A stretch of 50,319 bases of DNA. Origin: Prochlorococcus sp. AG-409-B05 (lineage in GTDB: Bacteria > Cyanobacteriota > Cyanobacteriia > PCC-6307 > Cyanobiaceae). The translations under genes were made by a program, and so were the position numbers. Positions 1 through 8,869 of the stretch are shown in pieces; position 1 is the first letter of the stretch; every line of letters starts with the position of its first letter. The notes beneath the pieces are model-generated. The model did not search any database. It was given only the letters and a program-made list of their open reading frames with translations, and had not been told where the DNA came from. The stretch covers positions 1 through 50,319 of the forward strand of contig QCJK01000012.1 in assembly GCA_003216075.1 (NCBI GenBank), read 5' to 3'.

Positions 1-37
1 TCTTTATATAAGTCATTTTTTCGAGTTCTATTTCTTC

Positions 38-1126
38 ATGGGTAGTAGTTTTGGGGATCTATTTCGAATAAGCACCTTTGGCGAATCTCATGGAGCTGGA
101 GTAGGAGTCATCCTTGAAGGATGTCCGCCAAGATTAGAGTTGGACCTTGAAAAGATTCAGGCAGAATTGGATAGACGTAAACCTGGGCAGAGCAAAATAA
201 CGACTCCTCGGAGGGAAGCTGATCAGATAGAAATTTTAAGTGGTCTTTTGAATAACAAGACTCTAGGAACTCCAATATCAATGATTGTGCGAAATAAAGA
301 CCATAAGCCAGGAGACTACGAAGAGATGAAATTTGCCTTTAGGCCATCTCATGCTGACGCAACTTATAACGCGAAATATGGAATTCAAGCAGTTAGTGGT
401 GGAGGAAGAGCCTCAGCTAGAGAGACGATTGGCCGTGTTGCTGCAGGCGCGATTGCAAAGCAACTGCTTGCAAAAGCGAATGAGACTGAAGTTCTGGCTT
501 GGGTTAAAAGAATTCACGATGTTGAAGCAGAGATCAATCCAAATACAGTTCAACTAAGCGATATTGAATCTAATATTGTTCGATGTCCTAATCAGCATGC
601 CGCCGATTTAATGGTGGAGCGAATAGAAGCTATTAGTCGTGAAAAAGATTCTTGCGGAGGAATAATTGAGTGTGTTGTGCGTAATGTACCTATTGGTCTG
701 GGCATGCCAGTTTTTGACAAGTTGGAGGCTGATCTTGCTAAGGCCTTGATGTCACTTCCTGCTACTAAGGGTTTTGAGCTTGGATCGGGATTTGCTGGCA
801 CTCTCTTAAAAGGTAGTGAACATAATGATGCTTTTATACCTTCTGTGGATGGTCGATTGAAAACAGTTACAAATAATTCTGGAGGAATACAAGGTGGTAT
901 AACCAATGGTGAACCAATAGTTATGAGAGTTGCGTTTAAACCCACTGCAACTATTGGGAAGGAGCAAAACACTATTGATGTTGATGGGAATGCGATGACT
1001 CTTGCAGCCAAGGGGCGCCATGATCCATGTGTGCTCCCAAGAGCAGTCCCAATGGTTGAAGCTATGGTTGCATTAGTGATTGCTGATCACTTACTTCGAC
1101 AACAGGGTCAATGCAGCCTTTGGTAA
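38..1126 (+). CDS. aroC: Chorismate synthase
   Basis: Last step of the shikimate pathway: it converts 5-enolpyruvylshikimate-3-phosphate to chorismate using reduced FMN, in the cytoplasm. The 362-residue product has the usual family length. Visible signatures are GESHG at residues 15-19, the RPSHADATY block around 102-110, the glycine/arginine-rich [10 protein letters not shown] at 121-130, and the C-terminal [14 protein letters not shown] block. The ATG at 38 places the conserved start [16 protein letters not shown] right at the N terminus, so the start is secure. It stands alone on the plus strand, with a 313-bp gap before the convergent eda gene. A weak hairpin followed by T residues near 1354-1375 may end its transcript. 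Confidence 0.97.
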   Translation: MGSSFGDLFRISTFGESHGAGVGVILEGCPPRLELDLEKIQAELDRRKPGQSKITTPRREADQIEILSGLLNNKTLGTPISMIVRNKDHKPGDYEEMKFAFRPSHADATYNAKYGIQAVSGGGRASARETIGRVAAGAIAKQLLAKANETEVLAWVKRIHDVEAEINPNTVQLSDIESNIVRCPNQHAADLMVERIEAISREKDSCGGIIECVVRNVPIGLGMPVFDKLEADLAKALMSLPATKGFELGSGFAGTLLKGSEHNDAFIPSVDGRLKTVTNNSGGIQGGITNGEPIVMRVAFKPTATIGKEQNTIDVDGNAMTLAAKGRHDPCVLPRAVPMVEAMVALVIADHLLRQQGQCSLW

Positions 1127-1439
1127 AGATTTAGCAAAATATTATTCATTTTAATGTTGAAGTTTATTGGCTCATAGTCAATCAGGCTTCGTTGTTCTGC
1201 GTCATTATTTAGCATGTGTGGAAGTGAAGATGTTATTAATTCGGGTGATTTGTATCAGTACTAATTTTGAATTAATTAGGTGACTCTACTTTCTTTTATC
1301 AGTATTTTTTCATGGTGAATGTTTATCAAAGTATGTCTATTAGATTTTTTATGAGGGGATAGAGATTCCCTTTTTGTTTACCGTCTCTGACTCTTATCTT
1401 TCGTTTGATTTATATATTAATGAGAAATTTTAGTCGCTA
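1127..1439. other. Intergenic region between convergent aroC and eda
   Basis: AT-rich stretch with no convincing reading frame. The only structure I can point to is AGGGGA-N6-TTCCCTTTTT at about 1353-1375. This is an imperfect 6-bp stem followed by a short T run on the plus strand and could be a weak terminator for aroC. Confidence 0.4.
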
Positions 1440-2051
1440 TTACTTTGCTTGCTTGGCTAGCCAGGCTGTTAATTCAGGGTCCAGTTTCTGATTGGCTATT
1501 AATTTCCTGCCCAGGACAATTGCGTCATAACCTGCATCTAACCAGGCATTAAGTTCTTTTGCAGTCAGACCTCCCGCAGCAATTATGAATGGTAAAGATT
1601 TTAGTGAGATCTTGATTTGTTGCCAGTAATCAATGCCAAGACTAGAAGCAGGAAATAGTTTGATAAGTTCGCATCCAAAGGATATTGCTTGATTTATCTC
1701 TGACGGTGAGAAGACCCCTGGGATTAGCACTTGATTTAGTTCGCGAGATTGATTTTGTAGTTTTATATCCCAGAAAGGCATCATGGCGTAACTCAGCTCT
1801 AACTCTGCTGCTGATTTTAATGCTGATGAAGTAGTTATAGATGCTGCGCCTAAAGAAATTTCTTTGAAAGTTGTTTTTAATTCTTTGATAATATATGGCC
1901 AATTATGATGATTTGACCAGGCGATTTCTATATGCCTGACATTTTGAGAATTGAGTTTTTCTACTAAAGAAAATAAATGATTTTTTGAATAAGGCTCAAT
2001 AAGATCTTGGCTTGTAGGGCGCAGCACTACAACAAGAGGCTGTAAACGCAA
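1440..2051 (-). CDS. eda: KDPG aldolase (2-keto-3-deoxy-6-phosphogluconate aldolase), start uncertain
   Basis: Class I aldolase of the Entner-Doudoroff pathway, splitting KDPG into pyruvate and glyceraldehyde-3-phosphate. With the TTG at 2051 as start it is 203 residues. The general-base Glu (HIEIAWS, residue 42) and the Schiff-base Lys (IKLFPAS, residue 131) are both present, as is the phosphate-binding AAGGLT segment, so it looks active. The start is a problem. TTG 2051 puts the first beta strand (LQPLVVVLRP) almost at the N terminus, while homologues usually have about 10-15 residues before it. The same frame stays open up to 2102, immediately after the ftsH stop, but contains no ATG, GTG or further TTG, only CTG and ATT codons. 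It lies last in a probable sat-ftsH-eda transcription unit. Confidence 0.87.
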   Translation of the reverse strand: MRLQPLVVVLRPTSQDLIEPYSKNHLFSLVEKLNSQNVRHIEIAWSNHHNWPYIIKELKTTFKEISLGAASITTSSALKSAAELELSYAMMPFWDIKLQNQSRELNQVLIPGVFSPSEINQAISFGCELIKLFPASSLGIDYWQQIKISLKSLPFIIAAGGLTAKELNAWLDAGYDAIVLGRKLIANQKLDPELTAWLAKQAK

Positions 2052-2102
2052 AGAATCAATCAGTGCTTCTTGCTTATGTAGCCATAAAGAGCTCAGGGGA
2101 AT

Positions 2103-3950
2103 TCAGACGTATTCTGCAACCCGCACTTCTCGACGGATTAACAAGTCTTGAAGTTCTTCAGAATCCACTGTTTCTTTTTCGACAAGCATGTTTGCAAGCT
2201 CATCAAGTACTGATCGATTATCTAGCAACACTTTTGTGGCTCTTTTATAAGCAACATCAACAAGTTCTGATACCTCAGAATCAATTGTTGCGGCTGTATC
2301 TTCGGAGAAGTCTCTTTCTGCTGCGATATCACGTCCCAAGAACATTCCTCCTTGAGAGCGTCCTAACGCTACTGGCCCTAGTTTTTCACTCATGCCAAAC
2401 CGTGTAACCATTTGGCGAGCAACTTGAGCAACTTGCTTTAAATCATTAGATGCACCTGTAGTAACTTCATCTTCTCCATAGATGATTTCTTCTGCTACCC
2501 GACCACCAAGTGCAACTGCCATTTGGTTTTGTAGATAAGAGCGTGAATATAGTCCTGATTCCATTCTTTCTTCGCTAGGCGTAAAGAACGTAAGGCCTCC
2601 TGCTTGACCTCTAGGAATTATAGAAATCTTTTGTACTGGATCATAATCAGGCATTAAAGCTCCTACGAGAGCATGTCCAGCTTCGTGATAGGCAACAAGA
2701 GTTTTACGCCTGTCACTCATTACCCGATCTTTCTTTTCTGGTCCAGCCATCACACGTTCTATAGCATCACTGACTTCGTCATTGCTAACTTCTGTTAGAT
2801 CACGCCTTGCTGCAAGAATTGCAGATTCATTAAGTAGGTTTGCTAGATCAGCTCCAGTAAAACCTGGTGTTCTTCTGGCGACTTTGTCCAGGTCAACATC
2901 TTTCGAAAGTGTTTTATCTCGAGCATGAACTTTGAGAATTTGTAGTCTGCCAATGTAGTCAGGCCTATCTACAACTACCTGACGGTCAAAACGGCCTGGA
3001 CGCATTAGGGCTGCATCAAGAACATCCGGCCTATTAGTTGCTGCAACAATAATTATTCCTGTATTCCCTTCAAATCCATCCATCTCGGTAAGTAGTTGGT
3101 TAAGAGTTTGTTCTCTTTCGTCATTGCCTCCTCCTAAACCAGCTCCACGTTGACGACCAACAGCATCTATTTCATCGATGAAAACAATGCATGGAGCATT
3201 TTTCTTGGCTTGTTCAAAAAGGTCGCGAACTCTGCTTGCACCTACCCCGACAAACATTTCTACAAATTCTGAGCCAGAGATGGAAAAAAATGGTACCGCT
3301 GCCTCCCCAGCAACAGCTTTAGCAAGAAGAGTTTTCCCAGTGCCTGGGGGACCTACTAGGAGTACCCCTTTTGGGATTTTTGCTCCTACGGCAGTAAAAC
3401 GATCAGGATTTTTAAGGAAATCGACCACTTCAGTGAGTTCAAGCTTGGCTCCTTCAATGCCAGCAACATCACCGAATGTGACTTGAGTAGAAGGCTCCAT
3501 TTGAAGCCGTGCCTTGCTTTTCCCAAAACTCATGGCGGGGTTGCCTCCTCCGCTTCCTTGTGCACGTCTAAAAAGGAAGAAAAGTCCACCTAAAAGCAAC
3601 ACAGGAAAAATCAGACTGCTAGCCGCTTGTTGCCATGGACTGGCTTGTCGAGTTGGTTGAACAGCTATATCAACATTGTGGTCAGTGAGGATTTTCAGTA
3701 AGTCTTTATCAGGAGCAAGATTTACTTCTGAACGACTTCCATCGTTTTCAACTACTTGCGCTGTTCCTTGGTCGGGAGATAGTAAGACTCTGCTTACTTG
3801 ATTTTCCTGAACAGCTTCTATGAAGTCGCTATATCTAAGTGTGCGCGAAGTGTTGGCAGGGTCAGGCCTGTCTAAGAAAGCACTGCCAACAAAGATTACT
3901 GCCACCATTATTAGGAGGTAGATCCCGATGTTTCTCCAACGTTTTTCCAA
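2103..3950 (-). CDS. ftsH: ATP-dependent zinc metalloprotease FtsH
   Basis: Membrane-anchored AAA+ protease that degrades damaged or unassembled membrane proteins; in cyanobacteria FtsH complexes turn over photodamaged D1. The order of parts is: N-terminal membrane segment (about 8-25), lumenal/periplasmic domain, second membrane segment (about 110-128), AAA domain with Walker A GPPGTGKT at 200-207, Walker B VFIDEID at 256-262, second region of homology near 303-323, then the zinc site HEAGH at 422-426 and the helical C-terminal domain. The 615-residue length is normal and it resembles the FtsH2-type paralogues. It sits 53 bp downstream of sat on the same strand. Its TGA stop (2103-2105) is directly followed in the same frame by the eda reading frame. 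Confidence 0.97.
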   Translation of the reverse strand: MEKRWRNIGIYLLIMVAVIFVGSAFLDRPDPANTSRTLRYSDFIEAVQENQVSRVLLSPDQGTAQVVENDGSRSEVNLAPDKDLLKILTDHNVDIAVQPTRQASPWQQAASSLIFPVLLLGGLFFLFRRAQGSGGGNPAMSFGKSKARLQMEPSTQVTFGDVAGIEGAKLELTEVVDFLKNPDRFTAVGAKIPKGVLLVGPPGTGKTLLAKAVAGEAAVPFFSISGSEFVEMFVGVGASRVRDLFEQAKKNAPCIVFIDEIDAVGRQRGAGLGGGNDEREQTLNQLLTEMDGFEGNTGIIIVAATNRPDVLDAALMRPGRFDRQVVVDRPDYIGRLQILKVHARDKTLSKDVDLDKVARRTPGFTGADLANLLNESAILAARRDLTEVSNDEVSDAIERVMAGPEKKDRVMSDRRKTLVAYHEAGHALVGALMPDYDPVQKISIIPRGQAGGLTFFTPSEERMESGLYSRSYLQNQMAVALGGRVAEEIIYGEDEVTTGASNDLKQVAQVARQMVTRFGMSEKLGPVALGRSQGGMFLGRDIAAERDFSEDTAATIDSEVSELVDVAYKRATKVLLDNRSVLDELANMLVEKETVDSEELQDLLIRREVRVAEYV

Positions 3951-4003
3951 TGTTCTGTTGCCTCTTATGAAGTGATGTTAATAGGATTATTGATGAATTG
4001 AGG

Positions 4004-5176
4004 TCAATTGCTTCTGAGAACCTCAACCACACTCTTGAACGCAAACCATTCGGGGATTTCTTCTCCACTACGTAGCATTTTCCGGAATTGTGTTCCGCTT
4101 AGTTTTTTTACGTGAAGCCCTCTCGCTTCTGCGTGTTCTGCTGTTACATAGCCTTCCTCTTGGGTATAAACGAGGTTTAGAGAAGGAACAGTTTCCATTG
4201 TGAGTTCAGGAGCACATTCGTTGGCAAAATTTTGGGCGTCATAAGGCCCATAGAAGTCTTCCCCATTTAGGCTTGATTTACAGCCCGCCATATCTCGACC
4301 GATAATGAAATGCGTACATCCATAATTTCGCCTGATAATCATGTGTTGCAAAGCTTCTCTAGGACCTGCCATATGCATTGCATATGGCAGGTAGGCCCAT
4401 CGAATTCTTGGATTATTCACTTCCTTTGCTAGTCGCTCATAGGTTTGGAATCGTACTGTTCCAGGGATATCGTCTTGTTGGGTTGGTCCACAGGTTGGGT
4501 GAACCAGAACCACAGCTTTTTCGCTGACATTATTTGCATGTAAGGCTCTAGTGAAAAGTTCATAGTGTGCACGATGTATTGGATTACGGCATTGAAATGC
4601 AACTACGTCTTCTCCGGTAGGGAGTTCAGCTCTTACTTGTGCTGGGGTGTTGCATGGGAAGACTCTGTTTGGAAGCTCAAGCCCTTTAATAAGACCACCC
4701 AGGTAAAATTGCTTACGTTCTATGGCGATCATTCGAACAGCAGGATGCTCTAGTGAAGTTGTGCCATAACAGTGTTTTGCTTCAACAACTTTGTCAGGCT
4801 CCCATTTGTCTTCTACTTCTAGAACAGCAAGGTTTTGGTCTTTATAAGTAAGAAGTACTTTATCTCCTATCTTTATATCTTCTTGGTCAGTATCCATTAT
4901 TATTGGTAATCCAAATAGATGACCTGATGCAGTTCGATGGCTTTTAACAACTGAGTTGTAATCGGCCTGTTTCATAAAGCCTCTCTCAGGAGAAAAACCA
5001 CCAACGATTAATAATTCGATATCACATGCATTTCGGTCAGAACATTCCAATGTTTTATTGGCACTTGATTTAAGTTCTTCTTTTTCTTCTGAGGGCACCA
5101 TTAGATCTACTAGGCTTCCCCCACATGGTGCGATTACGCCTGATTGCGTAGTAGAAGAAGAGTTGTTGGTGCGCAT
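4004..5176 (-). CDS. sat: ATP sulfurylase (sulfate adenylyltransferase)
   Basis: Makes adenosine-5'-phosphosulfate from ATP and sulfate, the first step of assimilatory sulfate reduction. It is the single-chain type: an N-terminal PUA-like domain, then the nucleotidyltransferase domain with the QCRNPIHRAH active-site block (Q195, N198, H201, H204 from this start) and the later IIGRDMAG segment. I chose the ATG at 5176 (390 residues). A longer in-frame start at 5248 would place its first codons inside the left arm of the large psbO-sat palindrome and gives an N terminus unlike the family. It probably heads a unit with ftsH and eda downstream. Confidence 0.95.
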   Translation of the reverse strand: MRTNNSSSTTQSGVIAPCGGSLVDLMVPSEEKEELKSSANKTLECSDRNACDIELLIVGGFSPERGFMKQADYNSVVKSHRTASGHLFGLPIIMDTDQEDIKIGDKVLLTYKDQNLAVLEVEDKWEPDKVVEAKHCYGTTSLEHPAVRMIAIERKQFYLGGLIKGLELPNRVFPCNTPAQVRAELPTGEDVVAFQCRNPIHRAHYELFTRALHANNVSEKAVVLVHPTCGPTQQDDIPGTVRFQTYERLAKEVNNPRIRWAYLPYAMHMAGPREALQHMIIRRNYGCTHFIIGRDMAGCKSSLNGEDFYGPYDAQNFANECAPELTMETVPSLNLVYTQEEGYVTAEHAEARGLHVKKLSGTQFRKMLRSGEEIPEWFAFKSVVEVLRSN

Positions 5177-5243
5177 TAAAAGCTTTGGAATATTCGGTAA
5201 TTCTCCCAGATTGCAGGTTCTTCTAATTGTTAAAACTGAATTG

Positions 5244-5307
5244 AGCAAGCTTCTCCAAAAAGAAAGGGACCTTAAATAAGGTCCCTTTCTTTTTGGAGAA
5301 GCTTGCT
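5244..5307 (-). terminator. Large perfect palindrome at the psbO 3' end (terminator)
   Basis: Positions 5244-5274 are the exact reverse complement of 5277-5307, a 31-bp perfect stem with only two unpaired central bases. Its core is a classic intrinsic terminator, with the GGGACC/GGTCCC stem followed by TTTCTTTTT. Because the core is palindromic it has that form on either strand. It lies about 45 bp past the psbO stop and 68 bp before the chosen sat start, so it should stop psbO transcripts from running into sat. The extra outer 15 or so base pairs are more than a terminator needs. Confidence 0.88.
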
Positions 5308-5351
5308 TGAGAGAGCTTAATGAACGCTAAATACAGATTAGATTGTTCTAA

Positions 5352-6152
5352 TCATGCTTTGCGACCATAGAACCTTCCGGTTAATTTGACATCAGCGGGG
5401 TCTTTAGATCCAAGGTCATTGTCAGAAGGTTGGATCGCTACAAAAGTACCGCCAAACTCATTAGTTGAACTATCAACACTGTCAACAGAAAGAGTGATTT
5501 GACCCTTTCCCCCTAGATCTTGTTTGATGTTTTCCCTTGCAAGCTCTTCATCATCACCACCTAAGGCAACAAGACCTTGTGCATATTCAACACCAGTGTC
5601 TTTTGCTCGACTCTTGGGATCAAGGAAGTCACCGGTGCGGTAGCTAGGAATTGATGTTGTTCCTGTGAACTCTGCACCAGGGGCAATTGATTTGCCTCCA
5701 TCGGCAACCATGTCTTTAATTGAGAAAGCCAAAGGAAATTCTTCTCCAGTTGGAGCAAGAACTGTGATTAACGAGAAGTCAATCCCATCTTTCGCTGTGA
5801 ACTTTCCACCTGACAGGTCACCAGATACCTGATCAATACTGGAGTTGTAGCGAGGACTAATGATTTTGGATTGAACAAAGTCAGCTTTTTGACGCTTGTT
5901 CGTTGAAAGCTTTACAAAGAATTCTGTGGGCTGTAAGCAGAGTTCTTTGAACCCACCATCAGCGCTTAAGGATCCAGAGGATCCTGCGGGGAGGGAAGAG
6001 CACTCGCCTGCACGGCCTGTATTGACTGTGTCGCCAAATTGTGAATTCCCCCTTTCGGAGCCAAGCACGAACGATGCAGAGACACTGCTGGGGACAGCAA
6101 CAAAGGTGAGACAGAAAGCCAGCATCAGGGCCAGCAAAGGACGAAATCTCAT
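5352..6152 (-). CDS. psbO: Photosystem II manganese-stabilizing protein PsbO
   Basis: Extrinsic 33-kDa lumenal protein that stabilizes the oxygen-evolving Mn4Ca cluster. From the ATG at 6152 the precursor is 266 residues. It opens with a Sec-type signal peptide (basic MRFR, hydrophobic LLALMLAFCLTFVAVP, then a SVSA cleavage region). The two cysteines of the conserved disulfide are present near the mature N terminus (ECSS and LCLQPTEFFVK), and so is the family's KDGIDFSLITVLAPTGEEFPL-type core. An upstream in-frame start at 6284 would bury the signal peptide behind 44 residues and is unlikely. The gene is followed by the strong palindrome at 5244-5307, suggesting a highly expressed single-gene transcript. 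Confidence 0.97.
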   Translation of the reverse strand: MRFRPLLALMLAFCLTFVAVPSSVSASFVLGSERGNSQFGDTVNTGRAGECSSLPAGSSGSLSADGGFKELCLQPTEFFVKLSTNKRQKADFVQSKIISPRYNSSIDQVSGDLSGGKFTAKDGIDFSLITVLAPTGEEFPLAFSIKDMVADGGKSIAPGAEFTGTTSIPSYRTGDFLDPKSRAKDTGVEYAQGLVALGGDDEELARENIKQDLGGKGQITLSVDSVDSSTNEFGGTFVAIQPSDNDLGSKDPADVKLTGRFYGRKA

Positions 6153-6368
6153 GAGAGGAAGCCGAAGGGCTAAATGACTGCGGAATAAACCGCCCAAATG
6201 GATCATTGGGATATTACAGGGGGCAAAAGGCCTTAAGGCCAGCCTTTTGCAGCTCTCAACAACCTGTCGCTTCTTTATTGGCAAGGATTATCGGTGTCAA
6301 TCTCTAAACTCCTTACGCTGCAAGGGTTATCAGCTTTCCTCTTGAATGCTGCGTTTTGTGCCGCTTCA

Positions 6369-7667
6369 TTAATTTGTTTCGCAAAGTTTTGCAGGAAGTT
6401 CGCGTAAAGCATCAAGTAATTGATGAGCCAAGGCCAATTTTGATGTAATTGGGATGGTTTGAACTAAGTCTCCAGGACCTAATAAGAAACCTCCATTTGA
6501 GTCCGTGTCAAACCCTTGTCCATCTCTGTCAATAGCATTCGCCATAAGCAGATCACATCCTTTCTTGATTCTTTTGGCTTTCCCAGAGCTCTCAATTTCC
6601 TTATTGTTTCCAGTGAGGGCTGCAAAGCCAAGTATCCCTTGACCTTTGGGTTTTTTTTGAACTAGTTCAGCAAGGAGATCTGGAACAAGCTCAACATTAT
6701 TTTCAAGAGAACTAAGTAAATATTCTTTACTTAACTTTTTAATCTGACCGTTAGGCTCTAATTCAGGTTTTTTGCGAATGTCAGCAACAGCTGCTGCCAT
6801 TGTTATTGCATCTGCACGAGGTTGCAGTGTTTTCAAGGCTCTCCGCATTTCTGCAGCACTTCGTATTGGATACGTAGTTAATCCTTCTAGCCAGGCATAA
6901 GGAAGATCAAGTTGACCATGAACGAGGTCAACTTGAGCGCCCCTAAATTTTGCTGCTTGTGCAAGAAGTACTCCCATTTTTCCTGAACTTCTGTTGGTTA
7001 TTAATCTTGCGGGATCAAGGTCTTCAATAGTTGGACCAGCAGTGGCGAGAAGGGTTAAACCCTCCCAGTCATTTTCTAATTCTCCTGTTTCATTCATTTG
7101 AAAAATCACACTATTGATAGCAATTTCTATAAGTTCTGGTTCAACCATGCGACCGTCTCCTACTCGGTCACATGCAAGCAAGCCACTTGAAGGGGCCAAT
7201 GTCAGTACCTTTTTATTTACTTTTAGTTTTTCCCAATTTTTAACAACCGCCGGGTTGATCCACATTGAAGTGTTCATAGCAGCAGCAGCTATTACTGGTC
7301 CTTCAAAGGCAAGTAATAAACTTGCCAATAATCCATCACCTAAACCGTTGACCCATCGAGCTAGAGAAGTGGCACTAAGAGGAGCTATAACAATAATTTC
7401 AGCCCATTCGGCTAAAGCAATATGAAGAGGTTGAGTTTGGTCAGGATTCCACTGGTCTTTATCTTGAAAACATTTGCTTCTACTAATCGTTGAAAGAGAT
7501 AAAGGACTTACCAGGTTAGATGCGCTAGGAGTAATTACTGAGCGTACTATTGCACCAGCTTTTATTAATTGGCTTATCAGTATTGGAGTTTTGACTGCAG
7601 CAATGCTTCCCGTTGCAGCTACTAGAATCCGACGATCTTTTAAGGACTGGTTTTTTTCAATCTTCAT
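6369..7667 (-). CDS. coaBC: Bifunctional CoaBC (phosphopantothenoylcysteine synthetase/decarboxylase)
   Basis: Joins 4'-phosphopantothenate to cysteine and decarboxylates the product, two steps of coenzyme A synthesis. The N-terminal CoaC flavoprotein half shows the active-site His (H82 in LHIALAEWAE), the AMN motif at 130-132 and the substrate-clamp Cys (C166 in LLACDRVGDGRM). The CoaB half starts at about residue 203 and contains ATAGPTIEDLDPARLITNRSSG, then the AAVAD and IKK elements. The 432 residues are slightly longer than the usual 400. Its start overlaps the end of the DUF2555 gene by 11 bp, so the two are probably translated together. Confidence 0.95.
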   Translation of the reverse strand: MKIEKNQSLKDRRILVAATGSIAAVKTPILISQLIKAGAIVRSVITPSASNLVSPLSLSTISRSKCFQDKDQWNPDQTQPLHIALAEWAEIIVIAPLSATSLARWVNGLGDGLLASLLLAFEGPVIAAAAMNTSMWINPAVVKNWEKLKVNKKVLTLAPSSGLLACDRVGDGRMVEPELIEIAINSVIFQMNETGELENDWEGLTLLATAGPTIEDLDPARLITNRSSGKMGVLLAQAAKFRGAQVDLVHGQLDLPYAWLEGLTTYPIRSAAEMRRALKTLQPRADAITMAAAVADIRKKPELEPNGQIKKLSKEYLLSSLENNVELVPDLLAELVQKKPKGQGILGFAALTGNNKEIESSGKAKRIKKGCDLLMANAIDRDGQGFDTDSNGGFLLGPGDLVQTIPITSKLALAHQLLDALRELPAKLCETN

Positions 7668-7872
7668 CGAAGGGCTCTTGGTCTATGAGGTGGTAATACG
7701 GGCCAGTTAAATCAGGGCGATGAATCGCTAATGCTCTTAAAAGATGCCAATCATCTAACCCTGCAAAAGGGGTCGGGTAGTCATCATCCTCAAGTCGCTG
7801 GGCTAATTTGGCAATTGAGTCATCGTCAAATTTGGCAAGGCGTTCAGGGGTTATTTTTTCTGCATCAAGCAT
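7657..7872 (-). CDS. DUF2555 family small cyanobacterial protein
   Basis: A 71-residue acidic soluble protein. The sequence matches my memory of the cyanobacteria-specific DUF2555 family, with a helical ITPERLAKFDDDSIAKLAQRLE stretch at the N-terminal side, then DDYPTPFAGLDDWHLLRALA and PYYHLID. No membrane segment or known catalytic motif is visible, and its function is unknown to me. It overlaps coaBC by 11 bp on the same strand, which suggests co-expression but does not show a role in CoA synthesis. The ATG at 7872 gives the expected full length. Confidence 0.82.
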   Translation of the reverse strand: MLDAEKITPERLAKFDDDSIAKLAQRLEDDDYPTPFAGLDDWHLLRALAIHRPDLTGPYYHLIDQEPFDED

Positions 7873-7955
7873 TGAGAAAACGTTTTGAGTTTTAGTCTTT
7901 TTGGTCTGAGCATATTCATGGCTTCTGTTTGATCTGAGGCTATTTTGCTGGCTGA

Positions 7956-8028
7956 GGGGAATTAGCTCAGCTGGTAGAGCGCTGTGATCGCACCGCAGAG
8001 GTCAGGGGTTCGAATCCCCTATTCTCCA
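7956..8028 (+). tRNA. tRNA-Ala (anticodon CGC)
   Basis: Complete cloverleaf. The acceptor GGGGAAT pairs with ATTCTCC, including the alanine identity pair G3-U70. The D arm is GCTC/GAGC, the anticodon stem CTGTG/CGCAG has loop ATCGCAC (anticodon CGC at 7989-7991), and the T arm AGGGG/CCCCT has loop TTCGAAT. The discriminator is A and CCA is not encoded. It reads GCG codons. It lies downstream of and opposite to DUF2555. Confidence 0.95.
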
Positions 8029-8040
8029 TAAAAACTTTAA

Positions 8041-8059
8041 GTATATACGGCATATATAC
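8041..8059. repeat. Short inverted repeat downstream of tRNA-Ala
   Basis: GTATATA (8041-8047) and TATATAC (8053-8059) are exact reverse complements separated by CGGCA. It lies 12 bp after the tRNA and well before the small membrane-protein gene. It could be an operator-like site or a chance AT-rich palindrome; no T run follows that would make it a terminator. Confidence 0.35.
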
Positions 8060-8215
8060 GCAATTATCAGTTGATATAAAGCCTGATTTTTAGAGCTGAA
8101 GCAGGCAAGTAAATTAATTAATTTTTTAATAAAAACCTTTTTTAGTTCATTTTTTTAAAAAATGTGGAACCATTGTATGTCCATTCCCTGACGCCTTTTG
8201 GGAACCCTCAAAAAC

Positions 8216-8407
8216 ATGTATCGAATTTTCCAAATCAATTATGGGAAGCGACTTGTTTTGTTGTTGGGATTGGGATTTGTTGTAGATCTAGCGGTTATTG
8301 CTCGTCCATCAGCGCTACTCACTTTTGGATTTATTCCATTGGCAGGTATCCTTTCTGGTGTTGGCAAAAACCCTGCCACTAGGTCCACTGGTCACAAGAG
8401 TTCTTAA
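8216..8407 (+). CDS. Small hypothetical membrane protein
   Basis: A 63-residue frame from the ATG at 8216 (MYRIFQINYGKRLVLLLGLG). A hydrophobic stretch at about residues 12-45, with one or two likely membrane helices, is followed by a polar tail (GKNPATRSTGHKSS). A TTG 18 bp upstream is a possible alternative start. I do not recognise a family. It is followed after 17 bp by another small gene on the same strand, which supports it being real. Function unknown. Confidence 0.55.
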   Translation: MYRIFQINYGKRLVLLLGLGFVVDLAVIARPSALLTFGFIPLAGILSGVGKNPATRSTGHKSS

Positions 8408-8424
8408 GAAAAGAAAGATTCTCG

Positions 8425-8625
8425 ATGTCACAATCGAAACGTGAACAGGTCGTAAGTCACCTCCGATACATCCGTCAGGAATTAAGGGAGTTGCATCAAG
8501 GTGTTGTAGATGAAGGTATGTTGCCTGAGGCGGGAGAGGTGCGTGGTGTTATGGCACAGATGGAGGCTTTATATGAGCTATTAGAAGGAAAGTCAGGCAA
8601 AAAGCCAAAACAAGAACCAAGTTGA
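8425..8625 (+). CDS. Small helical hypothetical protein
   Basis: A 66-residue charged protein starting at ATG 8425. It is almost entirely predicted helix (SKREQVVSHLRYIRQELREL, then MAQMEALYELLEGK) with a lysine-rich tail. There is no membrane segment. It looks like the short conserved hypotheticals found in marine picocyanobacteria, but I cannot name a family. It sits 17 bp after the small membrane-protein gene, probably in one transcript. Confidence 0.62.
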   Translation: MSQSKREQVVSHLRYIRQELRELHQGVVDEGMLPEAGEVRGVMAQMEALYELLEGKSGKKPKQEPS

Positions 8626-8869
8626 TTTTGAGTATCAAGATCAATATTTAATAAGGTCTCTATTGTTTGCAATATTTGAGAAAGGCATTTTGCCTTTTCG
8701 ATCTGATAATTTAATTTCATGTTTCAAATTAGACCCTATAAAGTTACTTGATAAAGAAAAGTTATCGTAAAGACTTATGGGTATTGATAAAGTCATATAA
8801 TTCCAATAGCTTTAACTTGAAAATCTGAAGATTCAATCAACAAGATTACAGCGAAGTTTAGGCCAGTCA

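Noticed and set aside
592-1021. Open frames on the minus strand inside aroC (139 and 71 codons)
   Set aside because: They lie entirely within the conserved aroC gene on the other strand and resemble no family; they are shadows of its codon pattern.
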